A DNA stretch of 64,000 bases from Paenibacillus kobensis NBRC 15729 (GTDB lineage Bacteria > Bacillota > Bacilli > Paenibacillales > Paenibacillaceae), in contig NZ_BILZ01000018.1 in NCBI RefSeq assembly GCF_004000825.1, positions 1 to 64,000 of the forward strand. The letters run 5' to 3'. The notes under the pieces were generated by a model. The model searched no databases and had not been told where the DNA came from. It saw only the letters and a program-made list of their open reading frames with translations. Positions 63,137-64,000 of this stretch are shown piece by piece; the first letter of the stretch is position 1; each line of letters starts with the position of its first letter. A program made the position numbers and the translations under genes.

Positions 63137-64000
63137 ATGAGACCGATGTCTGCCGTATATGGAGGAGCCTCGCTGCTCCTCCTTATCGTATCTGTCGGCT
63201 TCTGTGTCTCGATTGGCTCGGCCGGACTGTCGGTGTCCGACGTATGGGGCATCCTGCTGCATGAAGCGACGGGCATTTCGATCGGCGGACCTTGGCCGTC
63301 CAGCGATGTCGCTATCGTCATTCAGCTTCGATTGTCCCGCGTTGTGCTGGCGCTGCTTGTCGGTGCTTGCCTCGCTGCGGCGGGAGCGGGCTTCCAAGGG
63401 GTGCTGCGCAATCCGCTTGCCGATCCATATACTTTAGGTGTCGCTTCCGGTTCGTCTGTCGGGGCGGCTTTTATCATTTTATTCGGCTTCCAGTCGCTGA
63501 TCGGTCTGTGGACGATTCCAATCGTCGCATTCGCGACGGGAGCGGCGACGCTGTTCGCCGTATTCGCGCTTGCGCGGTCCAAAGGCGTCATGGCAATCGA
63601 AACGCTGATACTAGCTGGTGTTATCGTCCAGTCGTTCTTCGGTGCCTTTGTCTCGTTCATGGTATCGATGTCGCAAGGCGTCGTGAATCAAATTTTATAC
63701 TGGCTCATGGGGAGTCTCGCGCTTCGCAGCTGGGACCATACGTATATGCTGCTCCCATTCGCTCTCATCGGGATACCGATTATGATCTATCATTCGCACC
63801 GTTTGAATCTGTTCGCATATGGCGAACGGCATGCTGCGCATCTAGGCGTTCATGTGGAACGGACCAAGCTGATCGTGTTGGTCGGCGCAACGCTGCTGAC
63901 GGCTGCGGCGGTATCGGTATCGGGCGTCATCGGCTTCGTCGGTCTTGTCGTGCCGCATTTGCTTCGGCTGCTCGTCGGCTCGGATTACCGGCGTCTCGTC
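63137..64000 (+). CDS. btuC: Cobalamin ABC permease BtuC (3' end outside window)
   Basis: FecCD/BtuC-type permease, open to the last base of the window (288 codons so far of about 330). Several membrane segments are visible, and the family motifs QLRLSRVVLALLVGACLAAA, NPLADPYTLGVASG and GVIGFVGLVVPHLLRLL (the ATPase-contact region) are present. ATG 63137 is three bases after the btuF stop; ATG 63146 is an alternative. No ribosome site is visible, so translation is probably coupled to btuF. The ATPase btuD is expected next. Confidence 0.93.
   Translation, partial: MRPMSAVYGGASLLLLIVSVGFCVSIGSAGLSVSDVWGILLHEATGISIGGPWPSSDVAIVIQLRLSRVVLALLVGACLAAAGAGFQGVLRNPLADPYTLGVASGSSVGAAFIILFGFQSLIGLWTIPIVAFATGAATLFAVFALARSKGVMAIETLILAGVIVQSFFGAFVSFMVSMSQGVVNQILYWLMGSLALRSWDHTYMLLPFALIGIPIMIYHSHRLNLFAYGERHAAHLGVHVERTKLIVLVGATLLTAAAVSVSGVIGFVGLVVPHLLRLLVGSDYRRLV

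Overview
The window is chromosomal DNA of a low-GC-type Gram-positive endospore former, most likely of the Paenibacillaceae (Paenibacillus or Cohnella-like). The grounds are the conserved Bacillales gene order infB-rbfA-nrnA-truB-ribF-rpsO-pnp-ylxY-mlpA, then dpaAB-dapG-dapA-rnjB-tepA-spoIIIE, then ymfF-ymfH-ymfI-ymfJ-ymfK-rodZ-pgsA-cinA-recA-recX-rny-ymdB-spoVS and korAB-miaB-ricA, together with sporulation genes (dpaAB, spoIIIE, sleB, spoVS), strong AGGAGG ribosome sites and frequent TTG/GTG starts. No rRNA, tRNA, CRISPR array, phage or insertion sequence was recognised. All genes lie on the + strand except bioY and one MFS transporter.

Layout. 1-11.0 kb: translation and RNA genes (3' part of infB, rbfA, nrnA, truB, ribF, rpsO, pnp), then ylxY, the M16 protease mlpA and a dUTPase gene that carries a one-base frameshift. 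11.05-11.85 kb: an intergenic island with five copies of a 52-bp tandem repeat followed by GC-rich palindromes. 11.8-15.8 kb: dipicolinate synthase (dpaA, dpaB), aspartokinase dapG and dapA, with asd missing from its usual place. 16-22 kb: RNase J, the ClpP-like TepA, ylzJ, a long SpoIIIE and SleB, the last behind a very good sigma-G promoter. 23-31.7 kb: the ymfFHIJKM cluster, yajQ, pgsA preceded by a 28-codon small ORF, and cinA. 31.7-35.4 kb: recA with a LexA box, recX and rny. 35.4-36.46 kb: a second gene-free island with TTCGTTGTAC palindromes, about a dozen degenerate 24-bp repeats and the same GC palindrome family as the 11-kb island. 36.46-45.85 kb: ymdB, spoVS (sigma-H promoter), an M19 dipeptidase, the 2-oxoacid:ferredoxin oxidoreductase korAB, a PduL-type phosphotransacylase, miaB, ricA and an iron alcohol dehydrogenase. 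45.9-49.3 kb: a biotin ECF transporter split into divergent units (bioY against ecfA and a fused ecfA'-ecfT) around a BirA operator. 49.4-57.1 kb: an MFS exporter, a DUF4184 membrane protein, and a kinase-regulator-RND efflux cluster. 57.1-61.5 kb: small accessory genes (DUF3889, YbjQ, rhodanese), a broken low-molecular-weight phosphatase gene and a copper P-type ATPase. 61.6-64 kb: an adenosylcobalamin riboswitch with its terminator, btuF, and btuC running off the end of the window.

Functional connections. Dipicolinate synthesis (DpaAB) draws on the product of DapA, so the dap and dpa genes form one sporulation-linked diaminopimelate/dipicolinate block. Three ribonucleases (PNPase, RNase J, RNase Y), NrnA and RicA make the window rich in RNA turnover. 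The unusual content lies in the two repeat islands, the frameshifted dut, the small ORF translationally coupled to pgsA, the BirA-controlled split ECF transporter with an A'-T fusion, and several degenerate or inactive enzyme homologues. I found no clear evidence for a wholly new multi-gene system; the best candidates for undescribed biology are the repeat islands, the pgsA leader ORF and the ACT/P-loop protein YmfK.
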